Of a stretch of 64,000 nt of DNA, positions 22,614 to 34,057 are shown in pieces. The notes under the pieces were generated by a model. It was not told where the DNA came from and did no database searches. It saw only the letters and a program-made list of their open reading frames with translations. The stretch is from Geosiphon pyriformis. Its lineage: Eukaryota > Glomeromycota > Glomeromycetes > Archaeosporales > Geosiphonaceae. The first letter of the stretch is position 1. Each line of letters starts with the position of its first letter. A program made the translations under genes and the position numbers. The stretch spans positions 494,984-558,983 of the forward strand of contig JAAOMT010000200.1 of the NCBI GenBank assembly GCA_016748015.1, given 5' to 3'.

Positions 22614-22739
22614 TTAAAAAAGTTTGAATCAATTTTTTCACTATACTATTCTTCACAATTGTGCAATATATCTTTAAGTGCAGTTTTATCTTAATGTGTA
22701 GATAGCAAAAACAAAGGTTCATCTTTATCTTCACTTTCT

Positions 22740-23250
22740 AAATTTAATTTATTGCCCCAGAATCTCCTGTATCAGCCATTTTTTGATACAATTTGACAGC
22801 TTAATCTGTGTTCTGATTGATGCATTTGCCATTAAAGTAGCAATGTTCTAATCAAGTTATTGCTTCAGAATTCTCTGCATCATTTGCCTTTTGATACAAT
22901 TTGACAGCTTAATCTATGTTTTGATTGACACTTTTATCATATTGATAGCAACAACCTAATCAAGTCATTGTTTCAGAATTCTCTGCATCAACAGCTTTTT
23001 GATATAATTCGATCTCTTGACTTTTGTTCTAATCAATATCTTTGTCATACTAATAGCAATAACCTAAATTGTTTATTGTAGCAGAATTCTCTGCATCACT
23101 TGTCTTTTGATATAATTTGACAGCTTAACCCGTGTTTTAATTAATACTTTTGCCATGAAAGTAGCAATTTTCTAATTTATTTATTGCTGCAAAGTTTCCA
23201 GCATTTAAACAGAATGGATGATAAAAATCTAATTTGAGATTTTTACATTT
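22740..23250 (-). pseudogene. Sel1-like repeat protein fragment
   Basis: The minus strand encodes four tandem ~36-residue Sel1-like (TPR-related) units with a 108-bp period. Each has a pattern like L-x-x-CY-x-x-x-K-x-x-x-QN then AVKLYQKA and DAENS, for example GCCYQYDKSVNQN and AVKLYQKANDAENS. Internal stops stand mostly where Gln is expected (TAA for CAA). Sel1-repeat proteins act as scaffold or adaptor proteins and are very numerous in arbuscular-mycorrhizal fungi. Here the fragment lies wholly inside the DNA transposon, so it was carried there. Downstream, one base out of frame, an acidic stretch ends in LQINSFFK, which resembles the C-terminus of pogo-type transposases (tentative). Confidence 0.7.
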
Positions 23251-23269
23251 TTAAAAAATACCTCCAAAT

Positions 23270-23660
23270 AGCCACAACAATTAACATGGCAATGATAATT
23301 CAGTTTACTTACTTCTCAATAGTCTTAACAATCAATGCAACAATAATAATTCAGTTACTTATCTCCTAATGGCTTCAACAATCAATGCAACAATAATAAT
23401 CAAATTCACTTATCTTTGGATGGTCTTAGTAATCAACACAACAATAGTAATTCATTTATTTTTAGACAGCTATGACAATCCACATGAATATATTAATCAA
23501 ATTTGCTTATCTCTAAATGGTTATAGTAATCAATATAACAATAATAATCAGATTCACTTATCTTTAGATAGCCTTGACAATTAATGTAACAATAATAATT
23601 TACTTCACTTACCTTTGGATAGTTATGGCAATTATCACAGCAATGCTAAATAAATTTACT
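23270..23660 (+). repeat. ~51-bp degenerate minisatellite
   Basis: About seven imperfect units of 51 bp. Landmarks are CAACAATAATAATTCA and TTCACTTATCTTTGGAT. On the plus strand units read as 17 codons (HLSLDSLDNQCNNNN-like) with few stops, so it may derive from a repetitive coding region. Lies beside the Sel1 fragment inside the same transposon. Confidence 0.7.
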
Positions 23661-26600
23661 TAGTAGCTTGGGCAATTATTCAATATTTGCCACCAAGGCA
23701 AAGCAAACTATGCTATTTTACACCAATTTGCTTGTTGTAACTTTTAAAATTATATCAATAAAATAATAAATTAATGAATAAAGCAAACAATAATAGATTA
23801 ATATAAGTCTTATTATTGCAATACTTAAATGCAAATAGAGTTGACATTTTAAAATAATATTTGGGGCACCTTTTATAATCTGAAGTATCTTACATGTTTG
23901 ATTAAATATGAGATGACATCAGATGTTTATATCTAATATTATATGATTATAGTATAACTATAGAGAGTGAAAATTACTTATATTCTGCTATCATATTTGT
24001 GGGAATAGGAACTATAAGAAGATATATATAGTAAAAGTAACTATAAAGAGATAAAATTATATATAAATGGTTTTGGTTTTTAAAAAAATGTGATTATAAG
24101 AAGATAGTAACTATAATCAAAGAGACTATAGAGAGAGTTCACTATAGCTTCTTTTTAAGTACAAGTTTTTAGTTGTGATTTTTGGTTTGTATACTGGTGC
24201 TTCTATGGAAATCAGATTTGGTCTAGCTGTAAAAGTCAATTTTTTTATTGTTAAAGCAGTTAACTCTAGCAGTTTTGTGGTTTTGGGTAGAGATTTCAAT
24301 AAAGATAGATCTAAAAAAAGTGCAAATTTCAAGTTTTGTTTGGATTTAGGTTTGGTTAATGTATTTGGTAAACATTTATTGGTTAAAACTTTTATATGGA
24401 ACAACTCAAAGAGTATTAAGAAGATTATTGATTATGTTTTTGTAAGTAAGAGTTTGTTGTTAGTCATAAAGTTAAAAACATGTCTGATTTTTTTAATACT
24501 GATCACAAAGCTGTCTTGATTTTGATTGGTTTGAATGGTCTTTTGAATGTTTAGTTGAATTGTATTCAGAAACAGACTAACAAAAATTGCTGAAAGTTTA
24601 AATTAAAAGATGCAGATACAATTAGATAGACTTATTTCAAAGAATGTTTTTCTAATAAAATATCAATTGCAGTAAATGTGTTTATAGAGAAAAAGGTTTC
24701 TGAGAATTTGGATGCAATGTAAAACATATTGAAAAAAATGATAGTTGATTCAGCTGATGAGGTTTTTTTAGACATTGGTTTAGTGTTTTTGATTGCTTAA
24801 AAAATAAACATTCATCAAGATTTTTCAAGTTAGAACTGCTAGCTGCTAAGATGACTAAAGCTCTAAGATCAGAAAATGTGCTTAAGATTAAATCTCTGTT
24901 TCAAACTTGGTTGGTTATTAATAAAGACAAGGCTTTAGAGATGCAGAACATGGTTCAAAATAGTGTTAAGTTAATAAAAATTTTTAGTTATTTGTCTAAT
25001 ATGTAAAAAGATTATTATAGGTTCAAAATATATAAATTTAGAGCTTTTAAAGAAGCTACTATTAGATGTAAAATTGAGAAAAAAATAGAAAACTTCTGTT
25101 TAAACAAAGACCACATGATAAAAAATATATTAGAAAAGTCTTTTTGTAAGGTGGTGCTGGATCATTTAATAATTAATAATAAGCTGGTAGTTAAATCTGA
25201 AAATGTTAAAGTTAAGATTAATACTATTATAAAAGATTAAACCAAGAAATAAATAGTTTTTGGGTTTTTGTCTGGACTTTGGACCAATTAGTATGTTTTT
25301 TTGAGCCATGTAAAAAATAGTGTGTTTTTAGGTGTAATAAACATTATTAGTTTTGAAAAATTGGTTTAAGTGATTAAGAATTTGTTTAATAAAAAAGCTG
25401 CTAGTCTGAGTAGTATTTTCAATGAATTGTGGAAGCATTATGACAATGTTGTTCTCAGAAGTTTTTTAGTTCTTTTGAATCTATGTTTGGCTTTAAATAT
25501 GGTTTCAATTTTGTGAAAGAGAGTATAGGTTTTAATAATACCTAAACTTTATGAATGGAATAAAATTTTGACAAATACTCATTTTATTGCTTTTATTAAA
25601 ACAGCTCAAAAAATTCTCTTCAAGATTCTTTTGGATCAGATTTTTTTTGCTTACAGCAAATTTGGCATTTTTTATGGAGATAAATTTTCAGTTTTGAAAA
25701 GTATTTTGATATAGTCTTCCATTTTTGCAGTCAGTTTAGTAATTAATAATGTTCTAGAAAAGAACAGAAAAGTTTGGTTGGTTTTGTAAAACATGTGTAA
25801 AGTATATAACTCAGTTGGATAGCATTATTTAAAAGCTAGTTTGTAGTATATCAGAATGTATAAGAAGTTTATTGGTTTTTTTGGTAGTATTTATAAAAAT
25901 AGATTAAATAAGATTATAACAAACTTTAGTCTTATAGATAGTTATTAAATACATGATAGACTTGATCAAAGTGAGATTTTTTTCCTTTTTTTTTGGAGAA
26001 TTTTCTATAATCCATTTTTGTGTAAAGTTAAAAGACAGAAAAATTTGTGTGAATACCAAATTAATACCAGATTTTTAATTAAGACTGAAAAAGTAGAAAA
26101 TATAAAAGAAGTGATTTCATTTTTTGCAGCTGGTATTTTCATCAATAATACTATTTGGGTTGGAAGTAGCTAAGCTGTTACTTGACATATCTTAAACATT
26201 TCCAGTGAATTTTTTTCAATCAATAACATCTTGATTAACAATAATAAAACAGTAATTATTTTCATCAATCGGAGAATTAAAAATGTTTTTTTGAATATTA
26301 GTGAATTGTCTATTTTAGTTTTTGGAAGTGGTGTGCTTCACAAATATTTGGGAATTTTCTTGTCTATTGTTGGATTGTTTAAGTCCAGTTTGGCTAAGAC
26401 TTAATCTAATGTCAAATTTTTTTCTAATATGATTTTGAGAAAAACTATTACAATTAAACAGTTTTTGTATCTGGTCTTAGCAGTTTTGCAACTTATTATC
26501 AGCTATTATTTACAGTTTAGTTTCATTTCTCCAATAGTCTGTCATTAGTGAGATGTTTTAATTAAGAAGAGTTTTAGGTTGAAAGCTGATTTATCTAGAG

Positions 26601-28640
26601 ATTTTTCAAATAAGACATTGCATTATTTTTCTCTATATAGTCTAAAAACTTTTAAATAAATTTAGGCAAAAGAAAAAGTTGCTTTTGCTGTCATGTTTGT
26701 TAATGCTTCTGAAATCCTTGGTCAGCTTTTTAAGTACAGGTTTTTGGATTTGTAAGTTCTGAGTTGGGCTTCTTTAAACTTTTTGCAGCATTCTATAAGA
26801 TTATATGTCAATCTTTCTAACAATTTTTTGGCTAGTGTGGTCCATATTTTTTTGGACAATGATTTTTCTTTGGCAAATTTTTTGTCTTGTGCTTTTTATA
26901 GTTCTAATAGGTTTCTTATGTTAAGTGTCTTGAAAGCTTCTTTGTATTATGAAAAGATTAACTTTTTGAAACAATTTAGTGTGGCTTTTTGTGACAGACT
27001 TTTAAATAAGTAAGATGTAATTATAGATTAAAAAACTTTTTATTACTGAAAAAGACTAGATCCCAGGGAACCAGTGTCTTTTTGGTTTGTTTTGGCTTTG
27101 AAATTTTTGCATAACACTAGATTTGTCTCTTCTGGTTTGGGTTTTGCTTTAATGAATGATAGTGTTTTATCTTTAATTCAGTTTTTGTTTTTAAGGGATC
27201 ATCTTCTTAAAATCTGGTCAAATGAGTTTAATGTCTACATGAATGGCTTTTTGAAAAAATTAGGTTCTTTTGCTATAACTGGTAGAGCTGCTACATATTT
27301 TCTGGAAGTTGATTTGGGTTTTAGTATTAAGGTTATTGGTTTGTTGTTATCAACAATAATTGAATTACAAGCTGTATCTCTTGTTTAGAATGTGTATTAT
27401 TTTTTTGTACTGTAGTTGTGTATTTAAACAGCCAAACTGTTATGGATGCATGTGTCTTAGAGTTGAATATGTTAGATCCTGATTTTTATAACTGTTGCTA
27501 AATAGAAAAAAGACATATTACAAACTTGATTAGTATTAAAAATCTGTTGGTAGTTTGGTTAAAAGTCAAAAAACATTTTGGCATCTTGGATAATATTTGT
27601 GTAGAGCTTTAACAAGTGAAGCTGCTCATTTTTCTTTATTGTTGTCTAGCAATATACACAAATGCTTTGTTAAGACTAGTGAATTATTAGTATTTAACAA
27701 TATTTGTTATTTTGTTAGAGACATATATAGATTAATAGATCATGCTTATTAAAAGAATGGTTCTGGTTCTAGAGTGTTAAATGTTTTACTAAATTGTAAG
27801 TTTGATTGAATTTGGACTGCTGCTATTTGGCATTTGAATTCACATATATTAGCAGATTTGATGAATAAAACTTTGGCTGTTTTGTATATGTATTTTATAA
27901 AAATAGTACATAAGAGACTGCTTATTGCTGTTAGGAAGAGACTTTATAACAAAAAATATTTGGGTATTTTGTGCTTGCAGTGTGAAAAGATTGAGTTTTC
28001 TAATTATGTGTTTATATATTTTAAAGAGTCTAATTTTCATAAGAGAATTTTAATCAAGCATATTATTATTTGGAAGTTTTTGGTTAGATCTTATATTTTG
28101 TTGTCTTTTGTTGTTGTAAAATCTTTTTTTTTATGTGTGTTTGATGTTGGTCTGTATGTTTTTTTTTACAAGAGCTTTATGCTTATGGATTGGTATAGTG
28201 AAACTATGTAAGTGTTTGATAATTATAAGAAAACTGCCCAAATTCTGGTTAATTTTGTACATAATTTAAGTAAATAGCATCATTTTGAATTATGAAAATT
28301 TAAATCTAAATACCAGACAAATATAGAAAAAAATAGTTTGGTTGGTAATTTCAGAGTGTTGCCAATTGAGATTCACTATTTAATATTAGATTTGTCAAAT
28401 AGGGTGGCTTATTTGCTTAGTATTGATAATTTTTCAAGATTAACTTTGGTTTTTATAAGTTATATTGATTTTTTTCTGGTCTGAGCAGTGTAATAACAGT
28501 TTACATAAGGGCTTAGTATTGTTTTAATTGGTCTAAGTGACTAATCACATATAGAAAAAACATGAATTATATCTAGCTGAAATCTTTAGTCTTGACTTTG
28601 TATATTAAATAATAATTGGATTGTACTTGATAATTAAATA

Positions 28641-28887
28641 ATAATAAAAATATTATTGTTTTTTTAAAATATTTAAAACCAAATTGGTTTATTTTTTTTA
28701 ATTATATAATTTCTAAAATTAATAAATTGCTTTTTTAAATTAAATATCAAATGTGTATTCTTTTTTAGTTTGTTAATAATTATTATTAAAAATATATATT
28801 TTGTTATTTTTAATTTAAAAAAATTTTAAATAATGTTTTTATAAAAACTAATATTTTATAAAAAGATTATATTTAATAAAAAATGAA
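28641..28887. repeat. AT-rich repeat block, copy 2
   Basis: Homologous to 8470-8705 in the same orientation, again just after a LINE 3' tail. No gene. Confidence 0.5.
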
Positions 28888-28926
28888 TAATACAAAAACT
28901 TTTTGTTTCCTTAATTTTATAACCAC

Positions 28927-29836
28927 TGTTACAGGTGATTATTTGAGGTCTCAGATTCAATAAAAAACTCATAATTTGGTGTTCAATTGATAAACTGGTT
29001 AATATTATTTGAAGGTTTTGGTGATCTGAAGGTTTTGTGATTGAGTTTTTTGTATAATGGACAGAGATTTGATGATGATGTTGTCATTGTTAATGAGTTA
29101 TTTTTCCAATTTTTTTCTTCAGCTTAGTGGCCAGTTTATTCTGGTAGTTGTGTCCTTCTGATAAGCTATTTGTTAATATCTATATAATATTACTCTTCTT
29201 TTGGGTCTTTTACCAGGCTATTTATAACATTAATAGTTCAGTACTTAATCTTTAATCAATTATTCAACACAACAAAATAAGGAAAAAAAATAAAAGAGAT
29301 AAAAAAAAAATAAAAAAAATAAGCCAAGACAATTTGCAAGTTAGTATTTCATTAATAGCCATGATCAAAAGCTATTGTTCTAGTGTGGTTAAGTATTAGC
29401 CACTATCAATATAAAGTGTTGATAGTAAAGAGTAAATTGAGATAGCAAATAATTATTTATTGATATTTGTAAATTGGAAAATTACTTAGATGAAATCTAA
29501 ACTAAGAGGTCTTGGTAGATGATTCTTTCTTGGGAATTTTAATAATTATGACCAATAAGTCTAATTAACTCTGAGTCTAATTAACTCTAAGAGTCTACTT
29601 GACTGATTTTCTAACTTCTGATACTACTGCTATATATACATAAATTTCATTGTACAAGATTTTTTGAATTTTTCAATTTTTTAGTCAAAAATTCTGTAAT
29701 TTCTCATATGAGAATCCTGTAATTCTGGAATTCTGCAATTCTTCTAAAAAGAATCCTGGAATTCCATTTTTACTATATCTATTTTGATTGGCTAATTTAT
29801 GTATTAATATATAATTTCTATATTCTATGAGTAACA
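28927..29836 (-). mobile_element. Solo LTR, family 1 (Ty3-like)
   Basis: Reverse-orientation homologue of the 49708-50576 LTR. Ends TGTTAC and GTAACA. Flanked by ACCAC (28922-28926 and 29836-29840, sharing the terminal A), so a 4- or 5-bp target duplication. No internal sequence, so LTR-LTR recombination removed it. Confidence 0.85.
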
Positions 29837-29979
29837 CCACACTCAGAACAAAAAGTAAAAAAGCTGTACCTAATATCTTTTCTGAAATATCTAATAAAAT
29901 TTTATCCAAAAGAGCTTTTTCTGTTATAAAAGCAACCAGACAAAATGTTTTAGAAGTCTTCTCTTTACTTAATAATCAT

Positions 29980-30994
29980 TGTTATGAATAAACTTGGTAG
30001 GATAAAGAAATAGAAATGTTTGGTGCTCTTAATTATTGATAATACATATTTTGTGTAATTCTATTGACTTAGTCTTGATTATTAGTCTCTGAAAGTCTTA
30101 TTTCTGGTTGTAAATTTATTCATTAAGTTTTTTGGTTATAAGACACAAAGGTTTGGTTTTTGCTAATTGCAACTTTTTTAAAAATGTGAGCTATTTTCTC
30201 TGAGCCAACAAGTGCAGTTGTTAGGATTTGGCATTGTTTTTTTACTCTTCTGGTAAGCTAACAAGATAATGTTAATATCCAACACTTAGGAGAAGCTTTT
30301 TTTTTTACCAGGCTATCACAAAGTCTATTCTTGGACAGTTGATTTTACTATGTTGCTACTCCACAAAAAAAAATAAAGAAAAAATAAAATAAAAAGAAGA
30401 TAAATTAGTATTGTCAATTGCCATAATCAAGAGTGACTGGTCCAAATTATTAATAGTTTGAAGTGGTTATGCTAAGAGCATCTGTCCTGAAATGAAAGTA
30501 CAAAACAATAGTTTAATTTATGTAAATTCCACAAAGTTTGAGAACATGAATTTGTGATTCTGATTTCTCAATAATTAATTTATTTCAAAAAATAAATATG
30601 AAATAGAATAAATAATGAAAAAAATAAGAATATTTGATTCTTGTCTAGTGGTTTGTATTTCTTTCATTCTTTTTTTTAATTTCTACAATTACTTGTTTTT
30701 ATATATTTTTTTGGTTTTACAGAATTGTTTTTGATTGTTTTGTTGTTGCTAACTATTGCTTTGCTATTTCTGTTATTGCTTTATTCTTTTACATTATTCT
30801 TAGTTATCCAATGTTATAACTTGTTATCTGGTATTATTACATATTATTCTGTATTATTTTATATTGTGCTGCATTATTCTATATTATCCTAAGTTATAAC
30901 ATATTATCTATGTTATTACATACTATTCTGTGTTATGTCACGTTTTGGTCATGTTTTTTCATAACTTTGGATCAGTTTTTCTATTCAGATAACA
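29980..30994 (-). mobile_element. Solo LTR, family 2 (Ty3-like)
   Basis: Homologous to 671-1767 in the same orientation. Ends TGTTAT and ATAACA. Flanked by ATCAT on both sides (29975-29979 and 30994-30998), which restores the element F sequence TAATCATGAAAA when removed. Confidence 0.9.
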
Positions 30995-31048
30995 TCATGA
31001 AAAGCTGCCTTTAGTAGCTACTAAAGCAATTTTTTTATCTTTGGTTGG

Positions 31049-32525
31049 TGTTACCAAAAGATTTTCACACTTTTCAATACAAAAATTACAATACATACAA
31101 TAGAAATTAACATTAAAATCATGCAAAAAAGGCCTATATTATTCCACTTATTCAACAAATTAACCAACAATCTGAAAATAAATGATCAGCAATCAATCCA
31201 ATTACAACAAAAAAATATGGCACAATCCAACAGTTTAACTAAGTTGGATACAAAGAAATCTTGGCAAACTAAGAAATACCAATGAAAATGAATGATTAAC
31301 ACATGTAATCAGATAACAACAGGTTTTGTTATGCTCCAAAATTTTCATACACTCTTATTAGAACAATCTAACATTTTAGATCTGCAATCAATGGTTAAAA
31401 GTAGTTACCAAGAAATGTAATTAATTGATCTACTTCTGATTACATTGATCATAATTACAATTGGTATCATTGATTTACAATTAATGTTCTAAATCCAGCC
31501 ATCTAAATTTAATCATCTAAAAATCACTAGCTTTGAGAAAATAACATGCTGAGTAAGCTTATCATGAATTGATTAAATTAATATATATAAATAATTAATG
31601 TATTTTAAATAGTTTTAATATAGTATGTAGATTTGATGTAATTTAGCTATATATATACAGCTTTTCTGTTAGCTCAGGAAAGTATTAGTTCAATACTGAG
31701 CCAACTCTTTGCTATAGTTTTATAGTGAATGGTTAGTCCTCTCCTCTACTCTTATACTCTTTTTCTATGCTCTAAATACTTGTTATCACAATTTCAAGTA
31801 TGCTTTTCCATATTTCTTATCACTATTTGGAATCATGTTGTTTATAACCTTTTACTTACTTGTTATCACAATTTCAAGTATGCCTTTTTATATTCCTTAT
31901 TACCATTTGGAATCACATTATTTATAACTTCTTATTTATTTGTTAACAATATTATCAAGCTTTCTATTACTTTTGATCTTTTAAATCATGTGTTATCACC
32001 ATTTTACATTAAGTCTTGTTTTACCAAACAAGTTGTTTAAATATTAAAAATAAGTAATAAAGTATTACATTGTTAGAAAGTGGTCTCAACAATAAAAAGT
32101 TTAAATCTATTTCAGTTATGTTTTACTTTTACAATCTTTTTATAATTCTTATAACTTCATTTTCAAAGCGGGTATTTAAACACCACACCCTTTTGATAAC
32201 TAATTGAAAAAATTCTGGTTACAATTTTCTTAAGTAGTTTTAGTTTCTCCTTGTTGTTGGTTGCACTTCTAATACATATAAAGAGATGTGACTTTTTTTT
32301 TCCCTTTCAAATATCTAAAACTGGTTCTTGTCCAAAAACAAATAATAATGACAATACTTTCTTTTACTTTTAATGACTTTATCACGTAATTCTTTTTGCT
32401 TTTCCATTTACTGAAATAGTCCATACACTCATAATATGCTATAGTTAATAGCATAATCATAGTAATAGGTGTTACCAATTAAGCTAAGAAATGTTTTCTA
32501 ATACTGACAAAAACTACTGATAACA
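31049..32525 (+). repeat. 5' LTR of the TRIM-like element
   Basis: Contains a TATATATA promoter-like box near 31650 followed by a hairpin (GCTCAG ... CTGAGC, with inner TATT/AATA pairing) at about 31672-31702. It holds a tandem duplication of an 80-bp unit (from 31779 and again from 31859) that LTR2 has once. Confidence 0.8.
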
Positions 32526-32666
32526 TATAATGCCTCTTATTGTCAGTATAGAGACAACTATGAACATTTAAATGACTTTTAGATATTTTAAAAGACTTTA
32601 ATCTTCCCTAAAAAACAAGAAAAATTTAACAATTCACAAAAGCTCATTTTTTAAAGATGGAGAAAA
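32526..32666 (+). other. Internal segment of the TRIM-like element
   Basis: 141 bp with a PBS-like start and a purine-rich end and nothing else recognisable. Confidence 0.7.
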
Positions 32667-34057
32667 TATTACCAGAAGATTTTTACACTTTTCAATGCAA
32701 AAATTACAACACATACAATAGAAATTAACATTAAAATCATACAAAAAAGGCCTATATCATCACACTTAATCAACAAATTAACCAACAATCTGAAAATAAA
32801 TGATCAGCAATCAATCCAATTACAACAAAGAAATATGGCACAATCCAACAGTTTAACTAAGTTGGTTACAAAAAAATCTTGGCAAACTAAAAAACACCAA
32901 TGAAAATGAATGATTGATGCATGTAATCAGATAACAACAGGTTTTGTTATGCTCCAAAATTTTCATACACCCTTATTGAAACAATCTAACATTCCAGATC
33001 TGCAATTAATGGTTAAAAGTAGTTATTAAGAAATATAATCAATTGATTTATTTTTGATTATGTTGATCATAATCACAATTGGTATTATTGATTTACAATT
33101 AATGTTCTAAATCCAGCCATCTAAATCTGATCATCTAAAAATCACTAGCTTTGAGAAAATAACATGCCAAGTAAGCTTATTATGAATTGATTAAATTAAT
33201 ATATATAAATAATTGATGTATTTTTAGTCTTAATATAGTATGTAGATCTAATGTAATTTAGCTATATATATACAGCTTCTCTGTCAGCTCAGGAAAGTAT
33301 CAGTTCAATACTGAGCCAACTTTTTGCTATAGTTTTATAGTAAGCAGTTAGTCTTTTTCTCTATCTCTCACTCTTTCCTTCTTTCTTTTTATGCTCTAAA
33401 TACTTGTTATCACAATTTCAAGTATGTCTTTTTATATTTCTTATTACTATTTGGAATCATGTTATTTATAACTTCTTACTTACTTGTTAACAAAATTATC
33501 AAGCTTTCTATTACTTCTGATCTTTCAAATTATGTGTTATCACCATTTCACATTAAGTTTTATTTCATCAAACAAGTTGTTAAAATATTAAAATAAGTAA
33601 TAAAGTATTATGTTGTTAAAGAGTGGTCTTAACAATAAAAAGTTTAAATCTATTTCAGTTATGTTTTACTCTTATAATCTTTTATAATTCCTATAACTTC
33701 ATTTTTAAAGTGGGTATTTGAACACCATACTCTTTTGATGACTAATTGAAAAAATTTTGGTTATAATTTTTTTAAATAGTTTTGGTTTCTTCTTGTTGCT
33801 GGTTGTGCTTCTAATACATATAAAGAGATGTGACTTCTCTTTTCCCTTTCAAATACCTAAGACTGGTTCTTGCCCAAAAACAAATAATAATGACAATACT
33901 TTTAATGACTTTATCACATACCCCTTTTTACTTTCCTATTTACTGAAATAGTCCATACATCCATAATATGCTATAATCAGTAGCATAATAATGGTAATAG
34001 GTGTTACAAGTTTAGCTAAGAAATATTCTCTAATATTAACAAAAACCATTGGTAACA
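32667..34057 (+). repeat. 3' LTR of the TRIM-like element
   Basis: Same order as LTR1, including the TATATATA box and hairpin (about 33288-33320). Lacks the second 80-bp unit. Differences from LTR1 are mostly C/T and G/A. Confidence 0.8.

Larger units (their letters stand above)
22388..24144. mobile_element. pogo/Tigger-like DNA transposon carrying a Sel1-repeat fragment
   Basis: It sits inside LINE D so that removing it plus one TA restores the LINE reading across the site (VIFI, one codon, then LLFK). It is flanked by TA duplications (22386-22387, 24145-24146). The left end is CAGTAAACTCTCTTTAT; the inverted right end is TAGTGAACTCTCTCTAT, 14 of 17 matching with only transitions. CAGT ends with TA duplication are typical of the pogo/Tigger branch of Tc1/mariner. 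ACTATAARAGA-type subterminal motifs recur near both ends. No CENP-B-type or DDE domain is recognisable, so it looks non-autonomous or heavily decayed. Confidence 0.75.
22100..28516 (+). pseudogene. LINE D ORF2 remnant, interrupted at 22388-24144
   Basis: Endonuclease start at about 22100 with the catalytic ETKL kept (VTETKLRF near 22200). After the insertion: GLYTGAS, GRDFNKD (near 24290) and IDYVFVS (near 24430). RT about 25330-26300 with an INNT active-site box in place of VDDT. RNase H about 27210-27480 with the VELQA-like IELQA. C-terminal part to the stop at 28514-28516. Many TAA, TAG and TGA codons stand at Gln and Trp positions. Confidence 0.8.
20163..28640 (+). mobile_element. LINE D, decayed near-full-length LINE, split by a DNA transposon
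   Basis: Same order as LINE G. Removing the 1757-bp insertion leaves about 6.7 kb, close to the 6788 bp of full-length G, so the 5' end is probably near the poly(A) of element C. The 3' tail has the hairpin at 28547-28564. Heavily AT-shifted, with many stops. Confidence 0.8.
31049..34057 (+). mobile_element. TRIM-like non-autonomous LTR retroelement
   Basis: Two long direct repeats, 31049-32525 (1477 bp) and 32667-34057 (1391 bp), bound an internal segment of only 141 bp. The ends are TGTTACC and GGTAACA (decayed in places). The first bases after LTR1 (TAATGCCTCTTA) match the PBS of the Ty3 elements (TGGTGCTTCCTG) mostly by transitions. A purine-rich stretch (AAAGATGGAGAAAA) precedes LTR2. 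The flanks are TTGG (31045-31048) and CTGG (34058-34061), one transition apart. No ORF of note in the internal part, so it must be mobilised in trans. Confidence 0.8.

Noticed and set aside
22388-24144. MITE
   Set aside because: At 1.76 kb with captured coding sequence it is larger than a typical MITE.
31049-34057. Two unrelated solo LTRs in tandem
   Set aside because: Single flanking TTGG/CTGG duplication, PBS-like and purine-rich internal ends fit one element.
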